From HGM04593 sp045533955 (GTDB taxonomy: Bacteria > Bacteroidota > Bacteroidia > Bacteroidales > Bacteroidaceae): 64,000 nucleotides of DNA. The notes under the pieces were generated by a model, which saw only the letters and a program-made list of their open reading frames with translations, had not been told where the DNA came from and did no database searches. Shown here piece by piece: positions 17,180 through 25,547 of the stretch. The stretch spans positions 33,615-97,614 of the forward strand of contig JAZSIU010000045.1 in assembly GCA_045533955.1 (NCBI GenBank), read 5' to 3'. Within the stretch, counting starts at the first letter, position 1. Every line of letters begins with the position of its first letter. The translations under genes and the position numbers were made by a program.

Positions 17180-17212
17180 CAAATATAATCTTTAGGTTCG
17201 ATATTTTACAAA
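17180..17212 (-). promoter_or_regulatory. fabG promoter
   Basis: On the minus strand TTTG (17209-17212) and TATATTTG (17180-17187) are separated by 21 bases, a good Bacteroidetes -33/-7 pair, 42 bases upstream of the fabG ATG. Confidence 0.7.
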
Positions 17213-17264
17213 AAAACGGCTCCATTCTTTTGTGTGGATACCGTTTTTTATAGTGTTTGTCCTT

Positions 17265-17909
17265 TTATTGGGCTCGGTCGATGACTTTTGTTGCAAATTC
17301 AAAATCTTCGGGGTAGTCAATGTCGATGCCCTCTATTGCATCGACTATTGCCATATAGGGGGTGTTGCCCACGCGCTGGTGCATCTCTGTCCACACTTCA
17401 CGGCGAAATATGTAGAAAGCGCTTGTCTCGACAAATATTGGTTCTATTGTCTGTGTGCGGGGAATCTCTTTAAGGTCGTAGTTGAGGGGCTTTCCGCCGT
17501 ACCACGTGAATGTCTGTATCTTCTGCGCCGAGAAGGCCGAGTCGTGCTGCCCCGAGGCTACCTTGTCTATTGCGTCGCTTATCGTTCGGCATTTTATGAA
17601 CGGCGAGGTTGTGTGGGCAAGCATATAAATGTCGGCGTCAATCTCCTTTACGAATGCGTCGTAAATATCTTTGCCAAGCGTCTCGTCGCTGTCGAGGGCT
17701 GTGGAGCGCTTAAGGAATTTTACGCCTTGTGGCAGATAGGGGATTATGCTCTCTTGGGAGCAATAGACATACACGTCGCTTATCTGTGGCACTTTTACGA
17801 GCGTCTCTAATATATGCTGCAATAGTGGCTTGTCGCCCAGCATCTTGAGGTTTTTGCCAATGACGCGCTTGCTGTTGAGCCTTATGGGTACAAATGCGGC
17901 AATTTTCAT
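17265..17909 (-). CDS. CMP-sugar synthetase, acylneuraminate cytidylyltransferase family
   Basis: A 214-residue nucleotidyltransferase that activates a nine- or eight-carbon sugar acid with CTP. The N-terminal motif VPIRLNSKRVIGKNLKML fits the IPxRxxSxRxxxKN signature of NeuA/KdsB-type enzymes. An A-x-x-x-L-D-S-D-E nucleotide region follows, and a TSPF motif at about residue 96 matches acylneuraminate enzymes. The substrate could be sialic acid, a legionaminate or pseudaminate-like sugar, or Kdo. The start at 17909 (MKIAAF) was chosen because the motif must be near the N-terminus; the frame is open 13 codons further. It follows the arabinose-5-phosphate isomerase by 16 bp and is co-transcribed with it. 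Confidence 0.85.
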   Translation of the reverse strand: MKIAAFVPIRLNSKRVIGKNLKMLGDKPLLQHILETLVKVPQISDVYVYCSQESIIPYLPQGVKFLKRSTALDSDETLGKDIYDAFVKEIDADIYMLAHTTSPFIKCRTISDAIDKVASGQHDSAFSAQKIQTFTWYGGKPLNYDLKEIPRTQTIEPIFVETSAFYIFRREVWTEMHQRVGNTPYMAIVDAIEGIDIDYPEDFEFATKVIDRAQ

Positions 17910-17925
17910 ACTCTGTTTTTTGTTT

Positions 17926-18873
17926 TTACAAGCAGCTGAACATATCAATCACCCCGACAAACTCGTTGTTCGAGTTTACAACGATTATCGAGTGGACGTT
18001 GTGCTTGCGCATTATCGCCTCGGCTTGTGTCAGCTTGGCCGTCTCTTGCACGGTCTTGGGATTGTGGCTCATAAGGTCTTGCGCTGTCAGTTCAAAGAAA
18101 TGCTCTTGGTCGCGCTGCATTGCACGACGTATGTCGCCGTCGGTTACAACGCCCAGAATCTTGCCTTCTTCAATTACTACTGCAAGCCCCATCTTTGTGC
18201 GACTTATCTGGAAAAGTGCATCGCTTATCTTCGAGTCGCGGGTGATGATGGGAAGGTCGGTGCTTACCATATAGTCCTTTACGCGCGAGAGCAGACGGCG
18301 TCCGAGCGCGCCTCCGGGGTGGAACTGTGCAAAATCCGAGGCTTTGAACTTGCGCACTGTCATAAGAGCGCAGGCTATTGCGTCGCCCATTGCCAATGTG
18401 GCAGTTGTTGATGAGGTGGGGGCGAGGTTCAAGGGGCAGGCCTCGTGCTCGACCGATACGTTAAGGTGGCAGTCGGAGTATTTTGCAAGCAGTGATGCGG
18501 GGTTACCCGACATTGATATTATTGGTATCTTGCGGTCGGTGAGCAGGGGGATGAAGCGCAGAAGCTCATCGGTCTGTCCCGAGTTTGATATTGCAAGCAC
18601 TACGTCGCCCTCGGTGAACATTCCAAGGTCGCCGTGAAAAGCGTCGAGGGGGTTGACAAAGAACGAGGGGGTGCCTGTGCTTGCAAGCGTCGAGGCTATC
18701 TTGGCGCCAATGTGTCCCGATTTTCCTACACCGGTAACAATGAGCTTACCGTTACTGTTTATTATAAGGTCTATTGCCTTTGTAAAATTATCGTCGAGCT
18801 TGGGGATGAGGTTGAGGATTGCCTCGGCCTCGTCCTGAAAGCATTTTTTTGCTACGCTGATTACGTTTGCCAT
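17926..18873 (-). CDS. kpsF: D-arabinose-5-phosphate isomerase, KpsF/GutQ type
   Basis: Interconverts ribulose-5-phosphate and arabinose-5-phosphate, the precursor of Kdo. Residue numbers below are for the 315-residue product. An N-terminal SIS domain (about 15-175) contains GVGKSGHIG, an S-N-S-G-Q-T loop, and SSTTATLAMGDA. Two CBS domains follow (about 200-315), with VVTDGDIRRA in the first. The start MANVIS at 18873 is preferred over an open frame 27 codons longer because a clean promoter (18924-18955) lies inside that extension. The CMP-sugar synthetase 16 bp downstream makes a Kdo or related nonulosonate pathway likely, but the other pathway genes are not here. Confidence 0.92.
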   Translation of the reverse strand: MANVISVAKKCFQDEAEAILNLIPKLDDNFTKAIDLIINSNGKLIVTGVGKSGHIGAKIASTLASTGTPSFFVNPLDAFHGDLGMFTEGDVVLAISNSGQTDELLRFIPLLTDRKIPIISMSGNPASLLAKYSDCHLNVSVEHEACPLNLAPTSSTTATLAMGDAIACALMTVRKFKASDFAQFHPGGALGRRLLSRVKDYMVSTDLPIITRDSKISDALFQISRTKMGLAVVIEEGKILGVVTDGDIRRAMQRDQEHFFELTAQDLMSHNPKTVQETAKLTQAEAIMRKHNVHSIIVVNSNNEFVGVIDMFSCL

Positions 18874-18923
18874 ATTGTGTTTGTTTACTCTGTTTTTACT
18901 GTTCACATTTTTCCAAACTGCTG

Positions 18924-18955
18924 CAAATATAGTTATTTTGCCGTTAATGTGCAAA
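18924..18955 (-). promoter_or_regulatory. Promoter of the isomerase/CMP-sugar synthetase operon
   Basis: Minus-strand TTTG (18952-18955), 20-base spacer, TATATTTG (18924-18931). The implied leader is about 45 nt to the ATG at 18873, which fixes that start. Confidence 0.75.
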
Positions 18956-19091
18956 AAAAAACTCTTTTATCTGATTCGGAGCCTTGCCGAGAGGGATTTT
19001 ATGACATTTTGTCAAATGATAAAAAAACATAAAATCTGATTTTTGGTTTTTTTGTGCCGGAATTCTCTGTGGAATCTTTTAAAATGTTTTG

Positions 19092-19099
19092 TACCTTTG
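19092..19099 (+). promoter_or_regulatory. -7 box of the M23 peptidase gene
   Basis: TACCTTTG matches the -7 consensus and lies 30 bases before the ATG at 19130. It supports that start over an open frame 29 codons longer. Confidence 0.5.
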
Positions 19100-19129
19100 C
19101 GGCCGCTAATTTTCTTAATACTTTTTACT

Positions 19130-20425
19130 ATGAGAAATAATCGCCCTATCTTTATCCTATGGCTGTTTTTTGCTCTGACCGCTTTTTTCTCGTGCGGAAA
19201 AGGGCAGGGTGCCGACGCCTCGTCTGATTGCACTGCCGATACTCTGCCTGTGCGTGAGCCTGTTATAAAATATGGATTACCCATTGAGGATTACAGTGTA
19301 CGATGCGACACGCTGCGTCCGCGTCAGACTTTTGCCGAACTTCTTATGCAGATGGGTTTTTCGGCTCAGGAGGTTTACCGACTGACGCAGTGCCCCGACA
19401 GTGTGTTTAATGTGCGCCGTCTGCGTCCCGGTCAGGTGTGCGCTCTTTTTTGCGATAAGGACTCTGCGGCCTCTCCGCGCTATCTTGTCTATGTCGAGAA
19501 TCCAAAGGATTATGTGATTTTTACGTTGGGCGACAGTTGCAGCGCTGTAAGGGCTCGCAATGCCTCGCGTTGGTGCGAGAGTGAGGTTGCCGGGGTGGTC
19601 AATTCGTCGCTGTGGGTGGCTATGCAAGAGAGTGGTGCCTCGCCTCTGTTGGCTGTCGAAATGTCGCATATTTTTGGATGGTCGGTCGATTTTTTCGGTA
19701 TTCAGCGGGGGGATGAGTTTCGCCTTATTTATGCCCGCGAATTTGTCGATGAGACACCGCTCGAGAATTATCGTATTCTGGCAGCGTCGTTCCGTGCTTC
19801 GGATAGCACGGTTTATGCAATTCCTTTTGTTCAGGATGGCGAGGAACTTTTCTATAATGCCGATGGCAACAGCCTCGAGGGTGCTTTCCTGAAGGCTCCG
19901 CTCGATTATTACAGAATATCGTCGCGCTTCTCGAACAGCCGTTTCCACCCTGTGCTCAAACGTTACCGTGCGCATCACGGCGTCGATTATGCTGCGCCCG
20001 TTGGCACACCTGTCTATGCAATCGGCAGCGGCAAGGTTATTGCCAAGGCTTATCAGGCGGGTGGTGGCGGAAATTATGTAAAGATTCGCCACAATAGTGT
20101 CTATGTTACCACTTATATGCATCTGTCGCGCTTTGCAAAGGGGCTGAAGGTGGGCGATGCGGTGAAGCAGAAACAGGTAATTGGTTACGTCGGCTCGACG
20201 GGAATTTCTACCGGCCCGCATCTCGATTTTCGCGTGCACGAGAATGGTAAGCCCATAAATCCGCTGACAATAAAGTCGCAGCCCAAAAAACCTATCAGCG
20301 AGGCTAATAGGGCTGCCTTTTCCGTTGTAGCCGACTCGTTGTTGCGTCGTTTAAAGGCAATATCTTTTCGCACGACCGAGGCTATGGATTGCGATAGTGT
20401 GGTGGTTGATACAGTAGATTTTTGA
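19130..20425 (+). CDS. M23-family peptidoglycan endopeptidase lipoprotein
   Basis: A 431-residue exported murein hydrolase-like protein. The N-terminus is a lipoprotein signal with Cys22 (FFSCGKG). A middle domain at about 70-260 resembles the LysM/OapA-like cell-wall-binding part seen in MepM-type proteins (ARQ-like TFAELLMQMGFSAQEVYRL; NSSLWVAM). The M23 domain covers about 270-390: HHGVDYAAPVGTPV supplies the first His and Asp ligands, and GNYVKIRH and YMHLS follow. The closing motif is PHLDFRV rather than HLH, so one expected metal ligand is Asp; this form occurs in some M23 proteins but activity is not certain. It stands alone between divergent and convergent neighbours. Confidence 0.9.
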   Translation: MRNNRPIFILWLFFALTAFFSCGKGQGADASSDCTADTLPVREPVIKYGLPIEDYSVRCDTLRPRQTFAELLMQMGFSAQEVYRLTQCPDSVFNVRRLRPGQVCALFCDKDSAASPRYLVYVENPKDYVIFTLGDSCSAVRARNASRWCESEVAGVVNSSLWVAMQESGASPLLAVEMSHIFGWSVDFFGIQRGDEFRLIYAREFVDETPLENYRILAASFRASDSTVYAIPFVQDGEELFYNADGNSLEGAFLKAPLDYYRISSRFSNSRFHPVLKRYRAHHGVDYAAPVGTPVYAIGSGKVIAKAYQAGGGGNYVKIRHNSVYVTTYMHLSRFAKGLKVGDAVKQKQVIGYVGSTGISTGPHLDFRVHENGKPINPLTIKSQPKKPISEANRAAFSVVADSLLRRLKAISFRTTEAMDCDSVVVDTVDF

Positions 20426-20475
20426 GCCTCGCTGAGTCTTTTTTCTCAGCGGAAATAATTGCACCGGCGGCATTT

Positions 20476-20516
20476 AAAAAGGCTTCCCGAACAATTGTAA
20501 AAAATGTTCGGGAAGC
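20476..20516 (-). terminator. Terminator downstream of the large sialidase gene
   Basis: A perfect 12-bp stem (20482-20493 with 20505-20516) is followed on the minus strand by T5 (20476-20480). It lies 80 bases past the sialidase stop. It may also stop leftover plus-strand transcription from the M23 gene. Confidence 0.7.
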
Positions 20517-20596
20517 TAATATTATTATCTTATTTTACTATTCTGTACTTTTGAACTTGGCAATGTTTTTTAAGCAAGCTCATCAATCAATTACTC

Positions 20597-23500
20597 TCAC
20601 TTAATCACTATTTTTTTACCGTTCATTATATAAATGCCCTTTGTGGGATTCTCGACGCGGCGGCCGCTGAGGTCGTAGATTACGCCTGCGCTGTCGTTGG
20701 CCTCGGGTGCTGTTACACACTCGATGCTTGTGCTTGTCGAACGGATGGGGTAGAAGGGATTCTCATCGGTGAATTTATATTTGCCACCGCTTGCCCAATC
20801 GAGTGAGAAGCGTACAAAGCGCATTGTGTAGCCTCCGAACACACCGTTCTCCTCGTAATATACGCCTAATGTTCCGTCGGGCAGTACAACGGCTGCGCTA
20901 TAAGCCGAGCCGCGGGGACAGATGGTCTTTGGGGTGCCGAATGTGGCGCCTTCGTCGGTCGATAGGGCGATGCTTACATTCTGACGGCTGCCGCTGTTGG
21001 GCAGTGTCTGAAGGGCGATATTCCATTGGTTGCCTTCGAGGGTCGAGCACCACACCATATATTCGCCGTCGCAGGCATTGCCCGAGATTCCTGTGGTGAA
21101 GCGTGTCTGCGAGGGCTTGTGCCACGTCTCGCCATCGTCGGATGTGTAGTTGTAGTAGTTGTAACCGCTTGCACGTACGCTGATGGCAAGGTCGCCGTTG
21201 TTGCGTTCCAATGATTTTGGCTCGTCGGCCGAGCTTGTGCCGCTGTTGCCGCTTACGTACCAGCTTTTTCCGCCATCCTTACTCATAAAGAAATAGAAGT
21301 GCTGGCTGTTGTCGGCCTGACGGTTCACGAAACTCGATACAAGGGTGCCGTCGCGTTTTTGCAGTGCTGCTCCCGAGCCCGAGAAGCCGCTCTTCCACGT
21401 TTTTGTCTTGGGGTTCGAGCAGTTGGCACCGAAGAGGTCGTCGGTGTGGTCAATGGGGGTTTCCCACGTTAGTCCGCCGTCGCGGCTGGTGATTGTCTTC
21501 CAGCGGGGAGGCTGGGCGGCTGTGCCTGCGAAGAATCCGTGCCCGTAGGTGCCGGCGCTTGTCATAATGCCGACAATCTCGCCGTTGTCGCGGTTGGTTA
21601 CTATCGAGGCGTCGCCGTGGCCGTAGTTACCGCCTGTGGTGGCTGTTCCGGCTACTGTTTGGGGGTCGCTCCACGTGCGGCCGTTGTCCTCGGAGTATTG
21701 TGCTACAAGGTAGCAGTGCGAGGGAAGGTCGCTGTTGTGGTTTTTGCGGTCGTCGGTGAGGGTTACGAGGCGTTTGCCGTCGCGTGTTACGGTAATTGCG
21801 GGGATGCGGTAGTAGAGCGAGCCTTTGTCCATTGGCATAAGCACGGCGCCCTCGGAGAGAAAGATGGTTGCGCTGTACTCGGGGTTGCCGTTGTTCTCGG
21901 CAATCTCTTTGCCATCGACCGTGTAGCTCTCTATGGTTGCATCGACGGTGTTACCCTCAATGGCATCTTCGGCTATGTCGTAGGCTATCCACAGGTAGTG
22001 GTCGCCGGGGGCAAGCGAGCGGCTGCCGCTTATTGTAAATGTGCCGTCGGCTGCAAGTTCGACGCTCTCGCCGAAGAGCTCGCCATTCTGCTCGCGCCAC
22101 TCCATTTTGTTCTCTTCGTCGATGAAAAGTTCGCGCGCGTTTGTGGCAAAATAGGCTTTTACGTTTGCAATGTCCTCTTGGCGTGTGCCGTTGAAGCGGC
22201 CTTTTACCGAGGTGAAATTGCAGTTGCCTGTGAGGCCGCTGACGCGTATGGTCGAGCGTATGATGGGCTGATTCTTGTTGCCTATTCCTGTCGATACTTT
22301 TCCTTGTACCACTCTTGTGGATGTTATCACAGCCTCGGCGTTGCTTGTGTCAACCTCATCGAAGCGCCATAGCGATGCTCCGTCCTCCGATGCTGCCCAG
22401 CGTACAATTACCGAGCCGCTCTCTTGGGCGTGAAGCTCGACGGCGTCGTCTTTAATGATAAAGAATCCGTAGGCCTCGCTTATTGTATATATGTAGTTGG
22501 GTGTATCTACTGTGCCGAATTGTGTCGAGCCGCCTGTACCTGCACCGGCTGTTCCGAAATATTTGCCGTTATAATTCTTGATGGCTATTTTTCCGTCCTT
22601 CTGCCAGAAACTCCATATATTGTTGGCGCTGAATGCCTTGTCGCCGAAGCGCAGAAGATTGTTCTCGGTGTCGAGGTAGATGGCTTTTCCTGCGCAGTAG
22701 CTCTTTGTCGATGCGTTGGTGATGTAGTACCAATGCTCGTTGCCATCGGTGCTGATTGTGGGGCCTTCTATCTTATCTTCTTTTACCGTTACTGTGAAAT
22801 TGGTGAGTATAACGCCGTTGCCGTTGCTGCCTGCAAGGGTGAAGGCCACCGACGATAGCTTTTGATTATTGGCGCTGATGGTCTGTGAGGTGCTTTTTGT
22901 GATATACTCGCGGCCGTCGTCCATACTGAGCGATAGTCCTACGTTGTGTCCTTTATTGGTGAATGTGAAGCTGTACTCTTGAATAACGTACCCTGTGGGA
23001 GGGGTTATTGCGTATGTTGCGCTGCCGGCTGTTCCTGTCATCATCTGCACGTTGTTGCCGTCCCAATTCATATTGTTGATTGTGCCGCAACCGAATTGCA
23101 GCTGCGGGGTGGCTGTGCTCTTCCACGTGCTGTTCCACGAGCTGTTCTTAGAGGTTCCGCGCCATAGGTCGCCGTTGCTCTTGTCGATGGTGTATGTGAT
23201 GGTCGATTGTGCCTCGGGCTTTGATTCGGGCTCGGGGGCATCGGTTATTTTCAGCTGGCAGCCGGTGTCGGTGCGGTCGTTGCCTTTGTTGCTGCTCCAA
23301 TTGTATATGGCGTAGCTCTGTGCCGAGCCTGTCTGATTGAGCTGCACGTCGCCCGAGGAGATTATAAAGTATCCGGGTGTCCCGGAGTAGCCTATCGTCC
23401 AGCCTTTCGTGGGCTTTGAGGTTGTTGTCTGTACTTGTGTATTGTAGGCGGCAGTGGGGCTCAGATAGCATTTGTGCTCGCGGTTGATAATGTCGTATGT

Positions 23501-25261
23501 GTTGTCGTCGCGGCTTACGAATTTCCACATCGACTCGGCATATTTTGCGTAATCCTCGCTGCCGGTTACGCCTGCCGATGCTCCCTCGGCCGAGATGTAA
23601 AGGTTATCCGAGCGGAGCGATGAAATTTGGTACCAATGCTCGTCGCCCTCGGTGCTTGCCGTGGGCATTATGGCAGCAGCCGTTGCAATGGCGGCGTTAA
23701 GGCTTTCGACCATCTTTTCGGCCTCGGCCGCGGAGATTCCTGTCGAGGCGAGCATTGCATAGGCCTTCTGTGCCTCGGCGTTGAAGGCTTCGATGGCCTC
23801 GGCCGAGTATTCGCCTACTTTTGTTCCTACCTTAAGATTTAATCCACGGGCTATTGCTTTTGAAATATTGTTGCGAATGCCTGCTTGCTCGTAGCGTCTT
23901 CGGGCAATTACATCGTCGATGACTTCTGTTGCTATCTCGGGATGGTCGGCTGCAAGAGCTGTCTGCATCAGCTGTGCTATTTTAACGTATCCATAGGCTC
24001 CAAGATAATTATTGTTGAGATTGAAATACTCGCTGTTGGCAATGCCGTTGCTGAGCAGGGGAGTGTATGTATCGACATATTTTATTTTGTCGCTCACAAG
24101 ACTCTTCATATAGTCGTTGAGCACTGCTATGCGACTGCTGTTGGTGCCTGCAACGTGTATGGGGCAAAGTCCCATCAGGTAAATTGTCGATGATGGCGAT
24201 TTTTGTGCAATCTTGTTTACTAAATTCTTGTACGAGGTTTTTACGGTTGCTATGCTTGTTACGCCTCCTGCGTCGGATGTTCCCGTGTATAGGAAGATTG
24301 CCTTCGGGTTCTCTTTCTTTACTCCCGAGACGTTTGCGAATGTGGCATCGACTATTTTGCTTGTTGTTGCAATGTCGCCGCCGTAACCCCAGCCTGTTCC
24401 GCGGTTCTTTACGTTGGGATTGCCGAGGAGCTCTTGCCACTCACCATTCTTTACAAGTTCGTCGCCGAAGATTAGAATGTCGTCGGTGCCGATGGGCAGT
24501 GCGCTGAAATATGTTGCGCGCATTCCGTGAACGCCGCTAAGGCCTCCGTTGTTCTGCACCAATAGTGTGTTCGAGGGGTAGAGGCTGCTGACGGTGTACT
24601 CCTCGTCCTCTTGTAGATATTTACATATTGCGTCGCACCACACGCTGTATGCTCCGGCTGTCAGATGCAGCTTGTCGTAGCTCCAGGCGCCGCCGGTGGC
24701 TACGTTTGTGAGCTTGTCGTAGAGGTCGATGTAGGTGAGCCACTCGGCACCGGTCTCTTGTACGTAGGCTTTTACAAGCTCGTTGGTGTGCAGCCAACGC
24801 TCGGGTGTGCGGTTCGAGGTGTTGTTGTTGAGGATGCTGTAAAGGTAGATTTTTGTATCGGGGTGGCGTGTGTGTATGCGTTCGACCATATTGCAGATGT
24901 TGCTCAGAATCTGCTCGCCCGTCAGGTTGAGGCCGCCACTCGAGGCAAGGTCGTTGGTGCCTATCATCATAAATACTTTTTTAGGCTTTTTCCCGAGATA
25001 GCTCTCGATGTTGTCGCTCTGTTCGGTTGAGTAGGTACCCGAATTGCCACGATTGACAATGGGCAGATAATTACCGTCGGAGGTTACAAAAACTTCGGGC
25101 CAGCAGTGCATATCTGTGATGCTGTTACCGATAAATACGATGCTGCCTTCGGCCGGTTCGAGTATTTTAAAGGAGTCGAACCGATGATTACGGAAAGGCT
25201 CGTCGGCCTGTGCTCCCAACACAAAAAGGGTGGCCAAGAGTGATAATAGAATTTTCTTCAT
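20597..25261 (-). CDS. Large multimodular SGNH esterase-sialidase
   Basis: A 1554-residue secreted enzyme with signal peptide (residues 1-19). Module 1 (about 25-215) is an SGNH/GDSL hydrolase with Ser47 in FIGNSIT, GTND at 101-104, and Asp196/His199 in DKLH, so it looks active; a sialate O-acetylesterase role is inferred. Module 2 (about 230-445) has the same fold, but GDS reads GDE at 266-268 and the DxxH site is lost. Next come a helical linker, two ricin-like modules each opening with a DGxEHWY motif, and a sialidase-associated N-terminal domain (about 1020-1130). The sialidase propeller has YRIP at 1151-1154 and Asp boxes SEDNGRTW, SRDGGLTW, SKDGGKSW, SDDGETW and STDEGATF. The C-terminus (DLSGRRV, KGIYI, KKIVIK) resembles Bacteroidetes secretion tails. 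It has no operon partner. Confidence 0.9.
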   Translation of the reverse strand: MKKILLSLLATLFVLGAQADEPFRNHRFDSFKILEPAEGSIVFIGNSITDMHCWPEVFVTSDGNYLPIVNRGNSGTYSTEQSDNIESYLGKKPKKVFMMIGTNDLASSGGLNLTGEQILSNICNMVERIHTRHPDTKIYLYSILNNNTSNRTPERWLHTNELVKAYVQETGAEWLTYIDLYDKLTNVATGGAWSYDKLHLTAGAYSVWCDAICKYLQEDEEYTVSSLYPSNTLLVQNNGGLSGVHGMRATYFSALPIGTDDILIFGDELVKNGEWQELLGNPNVKNRGTGWGYGGDIATTSKIVDATFANVSGVKKENPKAIFLYTGTSDAGGVTSIATVKTSYKNLVNKIAQKSPSSTIYLMGLCPIHVAGTNSSRIAVLNDYMKSLVSDKIKYVDTYTPLLSNGIANSEYFNLNNNYLGAYGYVKIAQLMQTALAADHPEIATEVIDDVIARRRYEQAGIRNNISKAIARGLNLKVGTKVGEYSAEAIEAFNAEAQKAYAMLASTGISAAEAEKMVESLNAAIATAAAIMPTASTEGDEHWYQISSLRSDNLYISAEGASAGVTGSEDYAKYAESMWKFVSRDDNTYDIINREHKCYLSPTAAYNTQVQTTTSKPTKGWTIGYSGTPGYFIISSGDVQLNQTGSAQSYAIYNWSSNKGNDRTDTGCQLKITDAPEPESKPEAQSTITYTIDKSNGDLWRGTSKNSSWNSTWKSTATPQLQFGCGTINNMNWDGNNVQMMTGTAGSATYAITPPTGYVIQEYSFTFTNKGHNVGLSLSMDDGREYITKSTSQTISANNQKLSSVAFTLAGSNGNGVILTNFTVTVKEDKIEGPTISTDGNEHWYYITNASTKSYCAGKAIYLDTENNLLRFGDKAFSANNIWSFWQKDGKIAIKNYNGKYFGTAGAGTGGSTQFGTVDTPNYIYTISEAYGFFIIKDDAVELHAQESGSVIVRWAASEDGASLWRFDEVDTSNAEAVITSTRVVQGKVSTGIGNKNQPIIRSTIRVSGLTGNCNFTSVKGRFNGTRQEDIANVKAYFATNARELFIDEENKMEWREQNGELFGESVELAADGTFTISGSRSLAPGDHYLWIAYDIAEDAIEGNTVDATIESYTVDGKEIAENNGNPEYSATIFLSEGAVLMPMDKGSLYYRIPAITVTRDGKRLVTLTDDRKNHNSDLPSHCYLVAQYSEDNGRTWSDPQTVAGTATTGGNYGHGDASIVTNRDNGEIVGIMTSAGTYGHGFFAGTAAQPPRWKTITSRDGGLTWETPIDHTDDLFGANCSNPKTKTWKSGFSGSGAALQKRDGTLVSSFVNRQADNSQHFYFFMSKDGGKSWYVSGNSGTSSADEPKSLERNNGDLAISVRASGYNYYNYTSDDGETWHKPSQTRFTTGISGNACDGEYMVWCSTLEGNQWNIALQTLPNSGSRQNVSIALSTDEGATFGTPKTICPRGSAYSAAVVLPDGTLGVYYEENGVFGGYTMRFVRFSLDWASGGKYKFTDENPFYPIRSTSTSIECVTAPEANDSAGVIYDLSGRRVENPTKGIYIMNGKKIVIK

Positions 25262-25418
25262 TGTGTTAATAAGTTGAAAATTATAATTTTAATAAAAATA
25301 AAAATATCTCAGCGTAAATATAAAAGTTTTAATTTAATATAGAAAATTTACTTAATTGTTTAACATTTTTAAAGAAACTGTATCGAGCGTGTTTTTTGAA
25401 AAAAAAGTGTAAAATTTG

Positions 25419-25448
25419 TTTGATAATCGTTCGCTTGTAGTATATTTG
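25419..25448 (+). promoter_or_regulatory. Promoter of the GH125/EEP-SGNH/GH97 operon
   Basis: TTTG at 25419-25422 and a consensus TATATTTG at 25441-25448, separated by 18 bases. It is followed at once by a degenerate copy of the leader repeat. Confidence 0.7.
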
Positions 25449-25505
25449 CGTTAGGCGCGAATGTTATTCACTCGTTTGTTGCAAGAAAAAAATAATATTC
25501 GCAGC
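25445..25505 (+). repeat. Degenerate leader-repeat copy upstream of the GH125 operon
   Basis: TTTGCGTTAGGCGCGAATG, a TTCACTCG block and ATTCGCAG keep the order and spacing of the first half of the repeat at 7664 (TTTGCG, small palindrome, CGAA, CACTCG). The second half with the AGTAAAC core is not recognisable. Confidence 0.4.
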
Positions 25506-25547
25506 CTATGCTTTTTTACAAAAATACAGATGATAAAAACTATTTAT

